From: Yoonia litorea
Lineage (GTDB): Bacteria; Pseudomonadota; Alphaproteobacteria; Rhodobacterales; Rhodobacteraceae
Assembly (NCBI RefSeq): GCF_900114675.1
Contig: NZ_FOZM01000001.1
Span: 806,001 to 870,000 of the forward strand
DNA: 64,000 bases
Direction of reading: 5' to 3'
A program made the position numbers and the translations under genes. Of this stretch, positions 36,351 through 43,836 are shown piece by piece. The notes under the pieces are model-generated. The model made no database searches and had not been told where the DNA came from. It saw nothing but the letters and a program-made list of their open reading frames with translations. Numbering within the stretch: the stretch's first letter is position 1; each line of letters begins with the position of its first letter.

Positions 36351-37130
36351 ATGGATCTTGGGATCAAAGGAAAGCGCGCGCTGGTATGTGCGTCGTCAAA
36401 AGGCTTGGGTCGCGGCTGCGCCGAGGCCCTCGCGGCAGCCGGTGTCGATCTGGTTCTGAACGCACGTGGGGCCGAGGCGCTGGAAGAAACCGCACAGCAC
36501 ATCCGCGACACCTACGGCGTCAACGTCACAGCCGTTGCGGCTGATGTCGCCACCGAAGAGGGACGCAAGGCACTGCTTGATGCCGCAGGTCAGGTCGACA
36601 TTCTGGTCAACAACGCAGGCGGCCCACCTCCGGGGCTGTGGTCCGACTGGGATCGCGACGATTTCATTCAGGCCTTGGATGCCAACATGCTGGCGCCGAT
36701 TGCTCTGATGAAGGCGATATTGCCAGGTATGATCGAGCAGGGCTGGGGACGTGTGGTGAATATCACCTCCGGTTCGGTCAAGGCCCCGGTCCCGCTACTG
36801 GGTCTTTCCAATTCCGCGCGTGCAGGTCTGACAGGCTACGTCGCAGGGACAGCCCGTCAGGTGGCGCAACACGGCGTGAACATCAACAACATGCTGCCAG
36901 GCATCCACGCTACGGACCGTGCCGTCAGCCTCGACACGGGCGTGGCGAACGCCCAAGGCATCTCGATGGAGGAAGCCAAGGCGCAGCGCGAGGCGACCAT
37001 TCCGGCCCGCCGCTACGGCACATCGGCAGAGTTCGGCGCGATGTGTGCGTTCCTTTGCTCGCAGCACGCCGGCTTCATCGTCGGGCAAAACATCGTGCTA
37101 GACGGCGGAGCGATCAACGCAACGATCTGA
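36351..37130 (+). CDS. SDR-superfamily protein with non-canonical active site
   Basis: 259 residues of the short-chain dehydrogenase/reductase fold. The dinucleotide loop reads CASSKGLGRG (residues 13-22) where TGxxxGxG is usual. NNAG is intact at 87-90 and the Ser region is NITSGSVKAP near 137-146. The catalytic YxxxK is missing: the aligned segment is LSNSARAGLTG at 152-162. This matches the SDR-like subgroup (ketoacyl reductase-like, cd05344 type) known to lack a perfect tetrad. Activity is therefore uncertain. It overlaps the following AlkC-like gene by one base (TGATG). Confidence 0.88.
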   Translation: MDLGIKGKRALVCASSKGLGRGCAEALAAAGVDLVLNARGAEALEETAQHIRDTYGVNVTAVAADVATEEGRKALLDAAGQVDILVNNAGGPPPGLWSDWDRDDFIQALDANMLAPIALMKAILPGMIEQGWGRVVNITSGSVKAPVPLLGLSNSARAGLTGYVAGTARQVAQHGVNINNMLPGIHATDRAVSLDTGVANAQGISMEEAKAQREATIPARRYGTSAEFGAMCAFLCSQHAGFIVGQNIVLDGGAINATI

Positions 37131-38248
37131 TGGCGCAGGGTTTCAGCCTGAAGGACGAGCTGTTCAACGCCGAAACGGTGACGCAGCTTGCAAACCACTT
37201 CGAGGAGGCGGGCGTCTTTGCGTCCGCCCCTTTTGTGAACGACGTGCTGGCAGAGATGCCACCGCTGGAATTGAAAGCGCGGATCAATCTGATCGCAGAT
37301 GTCCTTGAGCGGTATCTGCCGGAAGATTTCGAAGAGGCCGCGGATGCCATCCTCCGCGCCTTGCCACCACCCCTTGATCCGACCCGCAGTGACGACGATT
37401 TCGGGCATTTCATCTACGCGCCACTGGGTGTCTTTGTCGAAAGACACGCGCTGGAAAACCACTCTGCGCTGGGGCTTGATCTGCTGGAGGCCCTGACACA
37501 GCGGTTTTCAATGGAATTTTCGCTGCGTGCGTTCCTCAATCGCTGGCCAGAGCAAACACTGGCGAAAGTGATGAGCTGGACGTTACACCCGCACTATCAC
37601 GTGCGCCGCCTTGCCAGCGAAGGGACACGCCCGCGCCTGCCATGGGGCCAGAATGTTGCGCTCACCACCGACCAGACGCTTCCCATCCTTGACCGGCTTT
37701 ATGCCGACCCCACGCGTTTTGTGACCCGTTCGGTCGCCAACCACCTCAATGATATCACAAAGAAAAATGCGTCAGCGGTGATTGAGCGACTGGCCCTTTG
37801 GCAAAAAGAGGGCAAACAAAACGAGAAAGAACTTCTCTGGATGCGCAAGCACGCGCTGCGCGGGTTGATCAAGGCGGGCGACAAAGCTGCGATGGCGCAT
37901 CTGGGCTATGATGCAAACGTCGCCCTTACGGATGCGAAGATCGAAATTTCACCGCAATCCTTTGCGCGCGGCTCACGCGCCGAGATCGCCGTCAATCTGT
38001 CGACAAGGGATGATGCCCCCTTGATTGTCGACTACGCGATCGACTTTGTGACAGCCAAGGCGGGCGTCACACGCAAGGTCTTCAAGCTCAAGATTGTTGA
38101 TGCGCGGGCTGGCAAACCGCAGTCACTGCGCAAGGTTCACCATTTCAAAGACAACGCGACCACATTCACGCTTTATCCCGGAGACCACGTGATTTCGCTT
38201 CAGGTCAATGGCCGCGTGGTCGCGTCGCAGCCCTTCACGCTTGGCTAG
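37130..38248 (+). CDS. DNA alkylation repair protein, AlkC-like glycosylase
   Basis: 372 residues. The N-terminal 260 residues are alpha-helical HEAT-like repeats of the AlkC/AlkD DNA glycosylase superfamily, with WTLHPHYHVRRLASEGTRPRLPW near 145-167 and TRSVANHLNDITKKNA near 200. AlkC excises 3-methyladenine from alkylated DNA without flipping the base. The last 110 residues form a beta-rich domain (ARGSRAEIAVNLSTRDDAPLIVDYAIDFVTAK and TFTLYPGDHVISLQVNG), consistent with the Ig-like C-terminal domain of AlkC. ATG 37130 is chosen by the TGATG overlap with the SDR gene; the frame is open far upstream, but only as a shadow of that gene. Confidence 0.88.
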   Translation: MAQGFSLKDELFNAETVTQLANHFEEAGVFASAPFVNDVLAEMPPLELKARINLIADVLERYLPEDFEEAADAILRALPPPLDPTRSDDDFGHFIYAPLGVFVERHALENHSALGLDLLEALTQRFSMEFSLRAFLNRWPEQTLAKVMSWTLHPHYHVRRLASEGTRPRLPWGQNVALTTDQTLPILDRLYADPTRFVTRSVANHLNDITKKNASAVIERLALWQKEGKQNEKELLWMRKHALRGLIKAGDKAAMAHLGYDANVALTDAKIEISPQSFARGSRAEIAVNLSTRDDAPLIVDYAIDFVTAKAGVTRKVFKLKIVDARAGKPQSLRKVHHFKDNATTFTLYPGDHVISLQVNGRVVASQPFTLG

Positions 38249-38320
38249 TCTTGTCCTTATCGGCCTCAGTTGTTAGGTCGGACATACCCAATTATTTTCG
38301 TCAGGGATTCCTTCGCCCCT

Positions 38321-39403
38321 ATGCCTACACCCCGACTAGAGGTTTCCCACATCGTCAAGGAATTTGGCGGACGCCGGGTGGTGGATGATGTCAGCTTGCT
38401 GGTTATGCCGGGGCAGGTGACGTGTCTGCTAGGGCCGTCAGGCTGCGGTAAGTCAACGACATTGCGCATGATCGCCGGTGTCGAATCTCTGGATCGCGGT
38501 GCAATCGTGGTCGACGGAGAGCTTGTCTGTGATGGCCGCCAGCAACTCCCCCCGGAAGAGCGCAATATCGGCCTGATGTTTCAGGACTTTGCCCTGTTTC
38601 CGCACCTGACCGTCGCGCAAAACGTGGCCTTTGGCCTCAAAGGGCGCAAGGTCACGGATCGTGTCCATGATCTCTTGGCCAAAGTCGGGATGACAGCCCA
38701 CACCAATGACTACCCCCATCAACTGTCGGGCGGAGAACAGCAACGTGTTGCACTGGCACGCGCACTTGCCCCCAAACCGCGCATCATGTTGATGGATGAG
38801 CCGTTTTCAGGTCTTGATGATCGCCTGCGCGACGATATCCGCGACGAGACCCTCGCAGTGCTCAAGGATGAAGGCACAGCTGTCCTGCTCGTCACGCACG
38901 AACCGGCCGAGGCGATGCGGATGGCGGATGAGATCGCTTTGATGCGCGACGGTAAGATCGTTCAGCGCGGCGCTCCCTACAACATCTATAACGCTCCGGT
39001 TGATATCGACGCTGCCGCATTCTTCAGTGATATCAACGTGATCCAAGGCGAAGTTCGCGGCGCATTGACAGAAACCCCGTTCGGTCAGTTCCTTGCCCCT
39101 GGTGTGCCTGACGGGACGGCTGTGGATATCGTCATCAGGCCGCAGCACATCAAGATCGACTTTGATCGTGGCGGGCGCGGACCGCACCCGACACCCGAAG
39201 ATGGCACGGCCGCGCGCGGCGTTGTGAAGCGCGCACGTTTCATGGGGTCGTCGAGCCTTGTGGAGTTCCGGATGGACTACGACGGGTCTATACTCAAAGC
39301 GGTTGTACCGTCGGTCTTTTTGCCCAAACCCGATATGCCGCTCTGGCTGATGATCCGCCGCGACCGCTGTTTTGTGTTTCCGCGAAAAGCAGCCGCAGCC
39401 TAG
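38321..39403 (+). CDS. ABC transporter ATP-binding protein, FbpC/PotA-like, without adjacent permease
   Basis: 360 residues. Walker A GPSGCGKST near residue 36, Q-loop FQDFALFPHLT near 88, signature LSGGEQQRVALARAL near 133, Walker B IMLMDEPFSGLD near 156, switch His in VTHEPAEA. A C-terminal TOBE-like region (about 235-355) follows, as in ferric-iron, spermidine and sugar importers. No binding protein or permease gene lies nearby. ATG 38321 is used; a good ribosome binding site is not evident. Its TAG shares CTAG (39400-39403) with the stop of the convergent LOV gene. Confidence 0.9.
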   Translation: MPTPRLEVSHIVKEFGGRRVVDDVSLLVMPGQVTCLLGPSGCGKSTTLRMIAGVESLDRGAIVVDGELVCDGRQQLPPEERNIGLMFQDFALFPHLTVAQNVAFGLKGRKVTDRVHDLLAKVGMTAHTNDYPHQLSGGEQQRVALARALAPKPRIMLMDEPFSGLDDRLRDDIRDETLAVLKDEGTAVLLVTHEPAEAMRMADEIALMRDGKIVQRGAPYNIYNAPVDIDAAAFFSDINVIQGEVRGALTETPFGQFLAPGVPDGTAVDIVIRPQHIKIDFDRGGRGPHPTPEDGTAARGVVKRARFMGSSSLVEFRMDYDGSILKAVVPSVFLPKPDMPLWLMIRRDRCFVFPRKAAAA

Positions 39404-39960
39404 CCGTCGGTCAACTCGTAATGCGCGATGCGCGCAAGCGACTGATCGAGCGCGATAAAGGGCGGTACGAAGGACCAGCCCTCTGCGGTAAGGGCAGAAT
39501 TCATCTTTGCGACGTCTTCCTGCAAGGTTTCGCTGAAATGTGCCAATTGCGCGGTAGTCTGCGTCGTGATGTCGAACTGTGATCCCAGAAACAGCGGTGA
39601 CCTGCCGGGGAATGTCAGTTTCGACAGATAAAGGAGGTTGAGAAACCGCGACCCGTCTTTGCGGCAGTTTGGCAAAATGAAGTCTGCCTGCAGTCGCGTG
39701 TCATCGTCGAGGAACTTCCGCATCCGCGTGCGAATGGTGTCCATCCCTTGGGGGGGCTGCAAGATCCGGCAGTTCTGACCGATCATGTCCTCGCGCGCGT
39801 GGCCTGTCATGTCGCAGAAAGCGTCGTTGATGACCACCAGCGGCATGTCGTTCAGGGCGGCATCTGCAATGACCATCGGAACGGCGCTTTGCATGACGCA
39901 TGCGTCAAGGTCTTTGGGGCGAGGTTGCACGTTTGGATTGTAGAGTGGACCATCCTGCAT
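39400..39960 (-). CDS. Short LOV-domain photoreceptor
   Basis: 186 residues with one PAS/LOV domain (about 20-135). The flavin-adduct loop is GQNCRILQ with Cys 64. The other FMN contacts are in place: NCRKDGSRFLN (Asn 98, Asn 108) and FLGSQFD (Gln 128, the light-switch Gln). A helical C-terminal extension of about 50 residues follows, with no output domain. It resembles the short LOV proteins of Rhodobacter sphaeroides (RsLOV) and Dinoroseobacter shibae, which sense blue light. The downstream partner is unknown. A possible promoter, TTGATT-16-TATCGT (39994-39967), would give an almost leaderless mRNA. Confidence 0.88.
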   Translation of the reverse strand: MQDGPLYNPNVQPRPKDLDACVMQSAVPMVIADAALNDMPLVVINDAFCDMTGHAREDMIGQNCRILQPPQGMDTIRTRMRKFLDDDTRLQADFILPNCRKDGSRFLNLLYLSKLTFPGRSPLFLGSQFDITTQTTAQLAHFSETLQEDVAKMNSALTAEGWSFVPPFIALDQSLARIAHYELTDG

Positions 39961-40032
39961 ATCACGACGATACGTGCAGTGGTCCGCAAATCAAACGTAT
40001 TTCGGGGCCTCTATGCGAAAGGTTATGCGCCT

Positions 40033-40275
40033 TTACGTGACACGCCCTGCGCGTCCGCCACGGCGCTTGGTGATCTGACCGGCCCTTGACGGCAGCTCTG
40101 CCATGACCGTCTTTCGGGCCTCAGGCGACATGCGCGACCATGCTGTAATCTCGTCAATGGAGCGCAGACAGCCGGTGCACAGCCGGCTTTCGGGATGGAT
40201 GACGCAGATCTTGATGCAAGGGCTGTCGATTTCGGCGCGCGACCAGATGTGGTCGGTGTTTTCAGGTTTGCTCAC
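40033..40275 (-). CDS. DUF1289 family protein
   Basis: 80 residues with the Cys pattern of DUF1289: [29 protein letters not shown] (four Cys, a possible metal or Fe-S site near residues 20-38). The C-terminus is basic (KRRGGRAGR). Its start overlaps the ruvX stop by four bases (ATGA on the minus strand), so it belongs to the ccmI-ruvX transcript. The function is unknown. Confidence 0.88.
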   Translation of the reverse strand: MSKPENTDHIWSRAEIDSPCIKICVIHPESRLCTGCLRSIDEITAWSRMSPEARKTVMAELPSRAGQITKRRGGRAGRVT

Positions 40276-40748
40276 AATGTGCCCCTCATATGCGCCAGTC
40301 GGTCCAGCAGTCCTTGCAAGATATACCCTGCGGCCACGTGATCAATCACCTCTGCGCGACGTTTTCGTGTCGTATCCGCCTCAAGCAAGGCTCTTTCGGC
40401 GGCCACAGTCGACAGGCGCTCGTCCCAGAAGGTGATCGGCAGCGGGGTGAGTCGTTCCAGATTGCGGGCAAAGGCGCGTGTCGCCTGACAGCGCGGCCCT
40501 TCCGAGCCGTCCATATTCATCGGCAGCCCAAGCACGATGCCGGTGACCATCCGGTGCGTTGTCAGCTCAAGAAGTTTTGCCGCGTCCACGCCGAATTTCT
40601 TGCGCTTGATGGTCTCGATGGGGGTCGCCACGGAACGCATCACATCAGAAATCGCCACACCGATCGTCACAGTGCCAAGGTCCAACCCGGCAATCGCCCC
40701 CATCGGAGGGATCGCTTGCGCAAATTCCTCTGGAGTCTGACAGATCAT
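40272..40748 (-). CDS. ruvX: Putative Holliday junction resolvase / pre-16S rRNA nuclease (YqgF)
   Basis: 158 residues of the RNase H-like YqgF family, implicated in 16S rRNA 5'-end maturation. Motifs: [15 protein letters not shown] at 20-34 with the first catalytic Asp, [15 protein letters not shown] near 75, and [15 protein letters not shown] near 105. The last acidic residue is in [12 protein letters not shown]. It overlaps ccmI and DUF1289 by four bases at its ends. Confidence 0.93.
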   Translation of the reverse strand: MICQTPEEFAQAIPPMGAIAGLDLGTVTIGVAISDVMRSVATPIETIKRKKFGVDAAKLLELTTHRMVTGIVLGLPMNMDGSEGPRCQATRAFARNLERLTPLPITFWDERLSTVAAERALLEADTTRKRRAEVIDHVAAGYILQGLLDRLAHMRGTL

Positions 40749-41944
40749 TCGTCAAGCACGCCGGCATCACGCGCGGCATTGGTCAGGATCTCCATGCCGC
40801 GCATGGAACTGACGAAAACCTGCTGCGCCTCGTTCCAGACGGTCCGTGCGGACTCCAGATCACCAAGCACGCCATAGGCGCGGATCAGACGGGCCCAATC
40901 CTGCGCGGGCCCTCCTTCTGTGGCGAGCCGGTCGGCCAAGCCTGCGACCATGCCGCCAATCATGGCCTGCTGATCCTCTGGCGACATCTCCTGCGCTTGC
41001 TCCATCTGCTCGAATGTCGGTCCGCGTGTTTCGGGCAGCGCATATTCGACACCCGCCCGGAACGCCGCGTCAGAGGCCTGCGCCCGTGCGCTGGCCACAT
41101 GGAAATTCTGCGGATCGCCCCCTTCAATGATCGTCCGCCAGAGCCGCAGGGCAATATCGGGTCGGTCAGTCTGGTTATAGAGCGCGCCGAGGTAATAGCG
41201 TGCGGCAATGTTGCCGTCGTCGCGCACAAGGATTTCCCTGATAAGCTCTTCGGCTTCGGGTGAGACAAGACCACCGGCAGCCACGACCTTCAGATCCAGA
41301 AGACGCTGGTAGTCTGTCAGCAACGCCTCATCCCCTTTGATCGCGATGACCTGCTGTTGGGCATCGACAGCCGCCGCATAGTTGCGCATTTCGACTTCGT
41401 GGAAGGCCAGCCGTTCCCATGCCTCCAGATCATCGGGTCGTGTCGGGGCAATCTCGCGCAGTTGCTCGATCGCAGCGACGTAATCGGCTGGCAGGTCATT
41501 CTGCGGCGGGGTGGGGGCGACAGCCTCAAGCGCGGCCTGATCAGGCCGGTTCGCCCGCATCTCGTCACTTGCGGCCAAACGCGCCTGCAACGGCAGATCG
41601 CCATAACCCGGTGCACCGCTGGTCCAATAGACCCCGAAGGTCACGGCAAGAAGCGTCAGGCCGATGACAAGTGACAGGCCCTTGGTCGGCCCACCTTGCC
41701 CTGCTTGCGGCGAGGCTTCCTTGTTGGCGGCGATCAGACGGCGGGCGACCTCGGCTCTGGCCCGTTCGGCCTCATCTGCTTCCAAAAGACCGCGTTCGAG
41801 GTCCTTGTCGATTTCGTCAAGCTGGGCGCGATAGATGGCCACATCAGGGTTTTCGTCTGGCACGTCCTGCGGACGCAGCAGCGGTGTGACGATCATCGCC
41901 GTGACGGCCACTGCCAATAGCGCACAAACTGTCCAGAAAACCAT
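40745..41944 (-). CDS. ccmI: c-type cytochrome biogenesis protein CcmI
   Basis: Apocytochrome chaperone that delivers cytochromes c to the haem lyase CcmF/H. 399 residues from ATG 41944. Two membrane segments ([22 protein letters not shown] and [19 protein letters not shown]) flank a cytoplasmic coiled loop ([33 protein letters not shown], typical of CcmI), then a periplasmic TPR domain. The frame is open 25 codons further upstream, but the shorter start places the first helix at the N-terminus with AAAAGGA upstream. No other ccm genes are in the window. Divergent from soxB. Confidence 0.9.
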   Translation of the reverse strand: MVFWTVCALLAVAVTAMIVTPLLRPQDVPDENPDVAIYRAQLDEIDKDLERGLLEADEAERARAEVARRLIAANKEASPQAGQGGPTKGLSLVIGLTLLAVTFGVYWTSGAPGYGDLPLQARLAASDEMRANRPDQAALEAVAPTPPQNDLPADYVAAIEQLREIAPTRPDDLEAWERLAFHEVEMRNYAAAVDAQQQVIAIKGDEALLTDYQRLLDLKVVAAGGLVSPEAEELIREILVRDDGNIAARYYLGALYNQTDRPDIALRLWRTIIEGGDPQNFHVASARAQASDAAFRAGVEYALPETRGPTFEQMEQAQEMSPEDQQAMIGGMVAGLADRLATEGGPAQDWARLIRAYGVLGDLESARTVWNEAQQVFVSSMRGMEILTNAARDAGVLDE

Positions 41945-42146
41945 GGTATCCCCGTCCTTTTCACCGGCTGACATAACGGTCTCGCCCTGCGCTGAAAAGG
42001 CCCTGCGACCTTTGGGCAATTCACGTCACCGCGCGCATGTCGTAAATAGCGGGTTACACGCCGCTCAGAGTATCCTCTTGCGCCGCGTCGCGGTCCAGAT
42101 AAGAGGCAGGCGGACCACCTGCACGCTGCGAGGGATTCTTTTATCA

Positions 42147-43391
42147 ATGAGACGCTATTCTGCTTTTGCCATCGCCAAAGAGGCTATGCGCAACCACACC
42201 GGTTGGGACCGCGCGTGGGCAAAATCTGCACCTAAAAAGAAATACGATGTGATCATCGTTGGCGCTGGCGGGCACGGTCTGGCAACGGCCTATTATCTTG
42301 GCAAGAACTTCGGCATCACCAATGTCGCAATTCTGGAAAAAGGCTGGCTTGGTGGCGGCAATACGGGGCGCAACACCACAATCATCCGCTCCAACTATCT
42401 GCAGGACCCTTCGGCCGCGATCTATGAAAAATCGCGCAGCCTTTATGAGACGATGTCTCAGGACCTGAACTACAACGTGATGTTCTCGCCGCGCGGCGTG
42501 ATCATGCTGGCCCAGACCCAGCATGAGGTCCGCGGCTACAAACGCACAGCCCATGCAAACGCGCTGCAAGGTGTGCAGACTGAATGGATCGGGCCTGAGC
42601 GCGTAAAAGAGCTTTGCCCGATTATGAACATTGACGGACCACGGTATCCGGTTCTGGGCGGCCTTTGGCAGGCCAGAGGCGGCACCGCACGCCATGACGC
42701 TGTTGCTTGGGGCTATGCGCGGGCCTGCTCTGACATGGGCATGGATATCATCCAGAAATGCGAAGTGACCGGCGTGCGTCAGGAAAACGGCAAGGTGATC
42801 GGTGTCGATACCTCACAAGGGCCGATTGACTGCGACAAGCTGGGGATGGTCGTGGCCGGACACTCTGGCGTTCTGGCGCAGATGGCCGGTTTCCGCCTGC
42901 CGATCGAATCCGTCGCGCTTCAGGCGCTGGTGTCGGAACCGATCAAGCCCTGCATGGATGTGGTCGTCATGGCCAACACAGTGCACGGCTACATGAGCCA
43001 GTCCGACAAAGGCGAGATGGTCATCGGCGGCGGCACCGACGGCTACAACAACTACACCCAGCGCGGATCATTCCATCACATCGAGGAAACCGTCCGCGCG
43101 CTGGTCGAGACCTTCCCGATGATCAGCCGCCTCAAGATGCTGCGCCAGTGGGGCGGCATCGTTGATGTGACCGGCGACCGCTCGCCGATCCTGTCGAAAA
43201 CGCCGGTAGAGGGTGTCTTCGTAAACTGCGGCTGGGGCACTGGCGGCTTCAAGGCGATCCCAGGGTCAGGGTGGGCCATGGCTGAACTGATGGCCAAGGG
43301 GCAGTCACCGCTGACCGAAGAGTTCAGCATGTTCCGCTTCCGCGAAGGCAAATTCATCGACGAAAGCGTCGCAGCAGGGGTGGCGCACTGA
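42147..43391 (+). CDS. soxB: Sarcosine oxidase beta subunit
   Basis: Flavoprotein subunit that oxidises sarcosine (N-methylglycine) in the four-subunit enzyme, giving glycine, H2O2 and, with folate, 5,10-methylene-THF. 414 residues: FAD-binding VIIVGAGGHGLATAYYL at 36-52, and GGTARHDAVAW near 178-188, whose His 183 should be the covalent FMN site by alignment from memory. C-terminal FVNCGWGTGGFKAIPGSG closes the flavin site. ATG 42147 fits the usual N-terminus MRRYSAFAIAKEA; the frame is open upstream but that part opposes ccmI. First gene of soxBDAG. Confidence 0.95.
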   Translation: MRRYSAFAIAKEAMRNHTGWDRAWAKSAPKKKYDVIIVGAGGHGLATAYYLGKNFGITNVAILEKGWLGGGNTGRNTTIIRSNYLQDPSAAIYEKSRSLYETMSQDLNYNVMFSPRGVIMLAQTQHEVRGYKRTAHANALQGVQTEWIGPERVKELCPIMNIDGPRYPVLGGLWQARGGTARHDAVAWGYARACSDMGMDIIQKCEVTGVRQENGKVIGVDTSQGPIDCDKLGMVVAGHSGVLAQMAGFRLPIESVALQALVSEPIKPCMDVVVMANTVHGYMSQSDKGEMVIGGGTDGYNNYTQRGSFHHIEETVRALVETFPMISRLKMLRQWGGIVDVTGDRSPILSKTPVEGVFVNCGWGTGGFKAIPGSGWAMAELMAKGQSPLTEEFSMFRFREGKFIDESVAAGVAH

Positions 43392-43410
43392 TGAAGAACG
43401 CCGTTTTCCC

Positions 43411-43480
43411 TGTGCAGACACCGTATGTACGGCCAGTGTACAGCCTGTGTACAGCCGGTGCACACCCGGTGCACAGCACT
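43411..43480. repeat. Degenerate ~11-bp tandem repeat between soxB and soxD
   Basis: A leading tgtgcagacacc followed, after three bases, by five exact 11-base units: tgtacggccag (43426-43436), tgtacagcctg, tgtacagccgg, tgcacacccgg and tgcacagcact (ending 43480). The unit consensus TGYACRSCCNG matches the array between mccB and mccA, and the core CTGTGCAGACACC (43410-43422) is identical to 1454-1466. Each unit carries a TGTACA- or GTGCAC-like palindrome one helical turn from the next. Confidence 0.85.
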
Positions 43481-43506
43481 TTTCACAAAATTTCAAAGGG
43501 TTACCC

Positions 43507-43836
43507 ATGCTGATCCTGCATTGCCCCTATTGCGGCGTCGACGCCGACGAAACCGATCTGCACGCCGGTGGCGAAGCGCATCTCAAGCGTGAGGGACCGG
43601 GGTCGACAGATGATGATTTCGAGGATTATCTGTTCCTCCGCGAGAACCCCAAGGGGGTGCATTTTGAGCGCTGGCGCCATGTCTACGGCTGCGGCAAGTG
43701 GTTCCTCGCGGCGCGCTGCACCAACACGCTTGAGGTCTTTGGTACGTACTCGGCCCAGACGACAGAGCCGCCGCAGGAAATCAAGGATATCATCTCCGAA
43801 AAACGATCCGGCTGGTCGTGGGGGAACTTGTCATGA
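43507..43836 (+). CDS. soxD: Sarcosine oxidase delta subunit
   Basis: Small zinc-binding subunit of heterotetrameric sarcosine oxidase. 109 residues from ATG 43507, with AAAGGG upstream. The zinc ligands fit Cys 6 and Cys 9 (CPYCG), His 58 and Cys 62 (RHVYGC). The frame extends upstream through the repeat, but those residues (repeat-encoded) are not like SoxD. Stop overlaps the soxA start by four bases. Confidence 0.93.
   Translation: MLILHCPYCGVDADETDLHAGGEAHLKREGPGSTDDDFEDYLFLRENPKGVHFERWRHVYGCGKWFLAARCTNTLEVFGTYSAQTTEPPQEIKDIISEKRSGWSWGNLS

Noticed and set aside
36638-37129. Long N-terminal extension of the AlkC-like frame
   Set aside because: Runs through the SDR gene in another frame; the TGATG junction at 37128-37132 gives a natural start.
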